Source: JBCCFW01 sp039029535 (lineage in GTDB: Bacteria > Acidobacteriota > JBCCFW01). Taken from it: a DNA stretch of 36,886 nucleotides. Numbering within the stretch: position 1 is the first letter of the stretch; each line of letters starts with the position of its first letter. The notes beneath the pieces were generated by a model, which was not told the DNA's origin, ran no database searches, and was given only the letters and a program-made list of their open reading frames with translations. Made by a program: the position numbers and the translations under genes. The stretch lies in NCBI GenBank assembly GCA_039029535.1, contig JBCCFW010000061.1, positions 1-36,886 on the forward strand, written 5' to 3'. This document shows positions 33,949 through 36,886 of the stretch, piece after piece.

Positions 33949-36741
33949 TCATGCGGGCTGTGCCTGGGGCGGCGGCGGCGCGAACAGGGCCTTGAGCACG
34001 GCCATGGCCAGCACCGGCGCCAGCAGCGCCCAGGGGCTGGCGTTGAGCCAGATCACCAGGAAGATGCCCAGCACGCCGAGAGCCGGTGCCGCCCAGCGCA
34101 GGAACGAGCTCCCGGTCGGTGCCTTCCACAGGCAGAGCGCGAGCACGAGGCCGAAGAGGACCGTGAACGCCTGGATGCCGAAGCGACCGCCCGAGCGGAC
34201 ATAGCCCACCGACACTCCGGGCGCGTCGTCCTTCGGCCCGATGAGCCGACGGGCCAGCGAGAAGAGCGCGCCTCCCTCCGGCACCTCCGCACCCATCGGC
34301 ATGAGGTTGCTGTCGAGCCCGTGATACGAGTAGTCGGCCGGGAGCTGGAGGTCCCAGCGCAGCTCGTCCACGAAGAGATCGGGGCGCGGCGCCTTCAGCT
34401 CGATGTCACCGAAGTTGCCCAGCTCGGAGCGACGTTGGGAGTACGCCAACACGACCGGGAAGGCCTCGTCGGTCCGCGGCAACGGGATGATGAGCCGACC
34501 CTTCTCGTCCATCGCCGGACGCACGGGGCTCCCCGCGACCTTCACCGGCTGGAGCCCTTCGTTCTCCGGCAGCTCCACCTGGAGGAACTGCTTCGACTGG
34601 TTCACGACGAGGTACTCCGCCCGGGTGACGAGGTTGCCCTGGGGCTGGAGGTCCGTCGTCAGGCGGGCCGCCACGATGCTCGACGCGACCGTCTCGATGG
34701 TCTCGTGCCGCGTGAGATTGACCGCGAGCTGATAGGGAAGGTGCGAGTACTTGTAGGCGAGCAGGATGGGATTGCTCGTGCCGGCGGCCAGCGCCCGCGG
34801 CAGCTCTTCGATCCCGATCGGGTGGATGCCCTCCCCCGGATCTCCCTCGACCTCGACGGCCGCCGAGGACTCGAGCGCGACGTGACCGCGCTGCACCTCG
34901 GCACCACGGAGCTCGATGGGGGCCAGCTCCAGACGCTGGGCCGAGGCATCGAGGATGCGCTCGAAGAGCAGGCCGACACGGACGGTCCCCTCCATCTCCT
35001 CGGTGAAGCTCGCGGTGACGAGGCGATCGTCGCCCGACTCGACCTCGCTGAACTTCAGCAACGCCGGCGCGACCACGTCGAGCACGGTGGTGGAGCGATC
35101 GAGACGGAACACGAGCTCCTTGAACTTGCCCGACTTCACCGTGATGTCCGCGTTGGACTGACCCCGCAGGGCGCCCTCGTCGAGTCGGAGCAAGGTGTTC
35201 AGGTACACGTCGAACTTGGCGGGCTCACGCTGCGGCTCTTGAAGACGCACGGTGAGCGGCGGCGCCTGGCCCACGTACTTGAAGCCATGGGCGACCTTCG
35301 CCGGCAGGTCACCTCGCACGTCCTGGGGCAGCGACTCCTCGCCCACCGGCGAGAGCCCGTCGGTGCCCAGCGGCTCGAACTCGAGGTCTTCCTCACCCGC
35401 CAGGAGAAGCAGGAAGCCCTGCACGCGATGGACCGGCGACGGCTCGATGACCGGCACGGCGATGCCCGCGGTGGCCGTGAGGTCGTCGCGACGCAGGAGG
35501 CTGTCGTAGGAGACCTCCAGCGAGTAGCTCCCGTGTCGGGGCTTGTCGAGGTACACCGAGAGCTGACGTCCCTCGCCGTCCTCGGCCACCGAGGTGCGCC
35601 AGTCGGAGACGCCGTCGCCGGCGACCTCGTAGATGACCACCTCGTCGGGGATGGCGAAGGCGATCTGCGTGGCCTTGCCGCTGATGACGTTGAACTTGAA
35701 GCGCGCCGCCACCCGCAGACCGCCGCGATCGGCCGAGACCATGTAGTAGCTCTCGGCGTTCATCCGAACGTTCTGCTCCGGCACGGGTCGGCTGTCGGTC
35801 CAGGCGAAGCGGACCTGACCGGTCTCCGGCAGGTGCGCCTCGACACGGGTCTGCGTGTCGTCGGCCTCGACCACCAGCGGCACGACCGGCTCGATCGAGA
35901 CGTCGCGTCGGCCAGGAACCTGGAGTGAAAAGCGCGAGATGGGCACGACGGGAATGTCGAGCCCCACTGCCGGCTGCCCCGAGCTGCGATCGACGTTGAA
36001 GGCAAACGACAGCTTCAACATCTTCGTCCCGTGGCCCCTGAGCTGAACCACCTGACGTCCACCACGCAAGACGACCTTGCCCGGTACGCCATCGATGGTC
36101 AGCTCGCGAAGTGCATAACGCGACGGGAGCAGCACGAGGTCGACCGGCTCGTCGGCGTCGACGTCGACGCTGAGCTCGGCCTCGGCGAACACGCCCTCGC
36201 CAACGACCTCCAGGTCATAGGAAGCGCGGGTGAGCTCGGCCCTGTCGGGACCGGCCGTGCCCCAGAGGAGCTGCACGCGGTCGGTCCGCTTGAGGGCCGC
36301 CGCGATCGAGGTCACCGAACGGTCGTGCTCCAGCGAGAGCCCCGCACCGGGCAGCACGTGAACGTCCGTGAAGTGACCTGGCACCAGGGCGTTGAAACGA
36401 CCCGACGGCGCTCGCGGCACGGGGAACTGGAGCCGGCGACCGCCGACCAGTCTCTCCACCGGCACCTGATAGACCAGGCGGACCGAGTAGGTGCCCTGCT
36501 CCCGCAGGTGCAAGACCCAGTAGCCGTCCTTCTCCTCCAGCGCCTTGCGCTCACCATCGACGACGATGGTCTCGACGGCGGCGTCGGCAGCCAGCAGGGG
36601 GACCTTCACCCAGTCCCTCTTCTCCAGCACGCGCACGAGAACCTGAGTGTCGATCCGGGCGCTGTCCTCACCGACGGTCGCGTTCACCGTCAGACCCTCG
36701 TGACGATCCGGATCCGCCGCCAGAGGAGGATCCCGCACCAC
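33949..36741 (-). CDS. Very large beta-rich protein with C-terminal membrane anchor (N-terminus uncertain)
   Basis: Protein of at least 916 residues. I recognise no named family. Most of it is beta-strand-rich with alternating hydrophobic residues (VDLVLLPSRYALRELTIDGV, PVVPISRFSLQVPGRRDVSI, LTVRLQEPQREPAKFDVYLN) and no enzyme motif. The last 110 residues contain two or three membrane helices (IQAFTVLFGLVLALCLW, WAAPALGVLGIFLVIWL, PWALLAPVLAMAVLKALF), then a Pro-rich end (APPPPQAQPA). The large domain should therefore lie outside the inner membrane, which requires an N-terminal signal not found here. The frame is open to the window end. The GTG at 36741 is only the first candidate start, and everything upstream of 36696 is doubtful because of the inverted repeat. 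It ends 12 bp from the terminator hairpin. Confidence 0.72.
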   Translation of the reverse strand: MVRDPPLAADPDRHEGLTVNATVGEDSARIDTQVLVRVLEKRDWVKVPLLAADAAVETIVVDGERKALEEKDGYWVLHLREQGTYSVRLVYQVPVERLVGGRRLQFPVPRAPSGRFNALVPGHFTDVHVLPGAGLSLEHDRSVTSIAAALKRTDRVQLLWGTAGPDRAELTRASYDLEVVGEGVFAEAELSVDVDADEPVDLVLLPSRYALRELTIDGVPGKVVLRGGRQVVQLRGHGTKMLKLSFAFNVDRSSGQPAVGLDIPVVPISRFSLQVPGRRDVSIEPVVPLVVEADDTQTRVEAHLPETGQVRFAWTDSRPVPEQNVRMNAESYYMVSADRGGLRVAARFKFNVISGKATQIAFAIPDEVVIYEVAGDGVSDWRTSVAEDGEGRQLSVYLDKPRHGSYSLEVSYDSLLRRDDLTATAGIAVPVIEPSPVHRVQGFLLLLAGEEDLEFEPLGTDGLSPVGEESLPQDVRGDLPAKVAHGFKYVGQAPPLTVRLQEPQREPAKFDVYLNTLLRLDEGALRGQSNADITVKSGKFKELVFRLDRSTTVLDVVAPALLKFSEVESGDDRLVTASFTEEMEGTVRVGLLFERILDASAQRLELAPIELRGAEVQRGHVALESSAAVEVEGDPGEGIHPIGIEELPRALAAGTSNPILLAYKYSHLPYQLAVNLTRHETIETVASSIVAARLTTDLQPQGNLVTRAEYLVVNQSKQFLQVELPENEGLQPVKVAGSPVRPAMDEKGRLIIPLPRTDEAFPVVLAYSQRRSELGNFGDIELKAPRPDLFVDELRWDLQLPADYSYHGLDSNLMPMGAEVPEGGALFSLARRLIGPKDDAPGVSVGYVRSGGRFGIQAFTVLFGLVLALCLWKAPTGSSFLRWAAPALGVLGIFLVIWLNASPWALLAPVLAMAVLKALFAPPPPQAQPA
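36572..36696 (-). repeat. Left arm of perfect 125-bp inverted repeat
   Basis: Every base of this arm is the reverse complement of 36762-36886. It codes, on the minus strand, for residues starting GLTVNATVGEDSARIDTQV of the large beta-rich protein. One mismatch (G against A) bounds it at 36697, followed by three more matching bases. Confidence 0.98.
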
Positions 36742-36761
36742 CGCTGCCGGTCTCGCTCGAA

Positions 36762-36886
36762 GGTCTGACGGTGAACGCGACCGTCGGTGAGGACAGCGCC
36801 CGGATCGACACTCAGGTTCTCGTGCGCGTGCTGGAGAAGAGGGACTGGGTGAAGGTCCCCCTGCTGGCTGCCGACGCCGCCGTCGA
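36762..36886 (+). repeat. Right arm of perfect 125-bp inverted repeat, cut by window end
   Basis: On the plus strand this arm again reads GLTVNATVGEDSARIDTQV and continues to AAVE at the last base, so the N-terminal part of the large beta-rich gene is present a second time, head to head, with 65 bp between the arms. The repeat may continue past the window. Confidence 0.98.

Noticed and set aside
34321..35928. Plus-strand open frame of 535 codons opposite the large beta-rich gene
   Set aside because: Antisense shadow; no signal peptide, domain or ribosome-binding site, and low-complexity composition.

Overview
The window is GC-rich DNA packed almost solidly with protein-coding genes. No gene-free stretch exceeds 300 bp; the longest is 17195-17456. 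I see no rRNA, tRNA, CRISPR array, insertion sequence or phage gene. The organism is a diderm bacterium: it has a TonB-dependent receptor with a Fur box, an OmpA-domain protein, and many secreted proteins with cleavable signal peptides. Secreted multidomain proteins with thrombospondin type 3, dockerin-like and cohesin-like modules, HEAT/LRR proteins and a long-form IspG suggest an uncultured Acidobacteriota-, Myxococcota- or Planctomycetota-type lineage. The sequence alone does not decide which.

Layout. 1-2791 (+): a LysR regulator cut by the window edge, then a secreted beta-helix/fibronectin protein. 8712-2804 (-): an iron-uptake operon (TonB receptor, DUF3325-like, DUF3649-like, PepSY protein) joined by stop/start overlaps behind a Fur box, followed by a rhomboid protease with a helical tail. 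8902-13370 (+): an OmpA-domain lipoprotein-like or periplasmic protein, then a 1049-residue protein combining a degenerate peptidase domain, HEAT-like repeats and leucine-rich repeats. 17194-13380 (-): a secreted BNR/beta-propeller protein and a DUF1444/YtpQ-like protein. 17457-21467 (+): a giant secreted CAP-domain protein with a dockerin-like tail, then an APH-fold kinase. 24476-21478 (-): a HEAT-repeat protein, a secreted helical-repeat protein and an HPr-kinase-like P-loop protein. 24548-28117 (+): a small membrane protein, long-form IspG and a translationally coupled nitroreductase. 28677-28114 (-): an exported thioredoxin-like protein. 28871-33876 (+): a two-gene operon of a propeller/cohesin-like/dockerin-like protein and a gluzincin-type metallopeptidase with its own dockerin-like pair. 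36741-33949 (-): a very large beta-rich protein anchored by C-terminal membrane helices.

The clearest functional systems are the Fur-controlled iron importer and the set of secreted proteins sharing dockerin-like modules. The most unusual points are the peptidase-HEAT-LRR fusion with lost catalytic residues, a C-terminal module of about 300 residues shared by two unrelated secreted proteins, and a perfect 125-bp inverted repeat that runs into the right end of the window, where the last gene appears twice, head to head.
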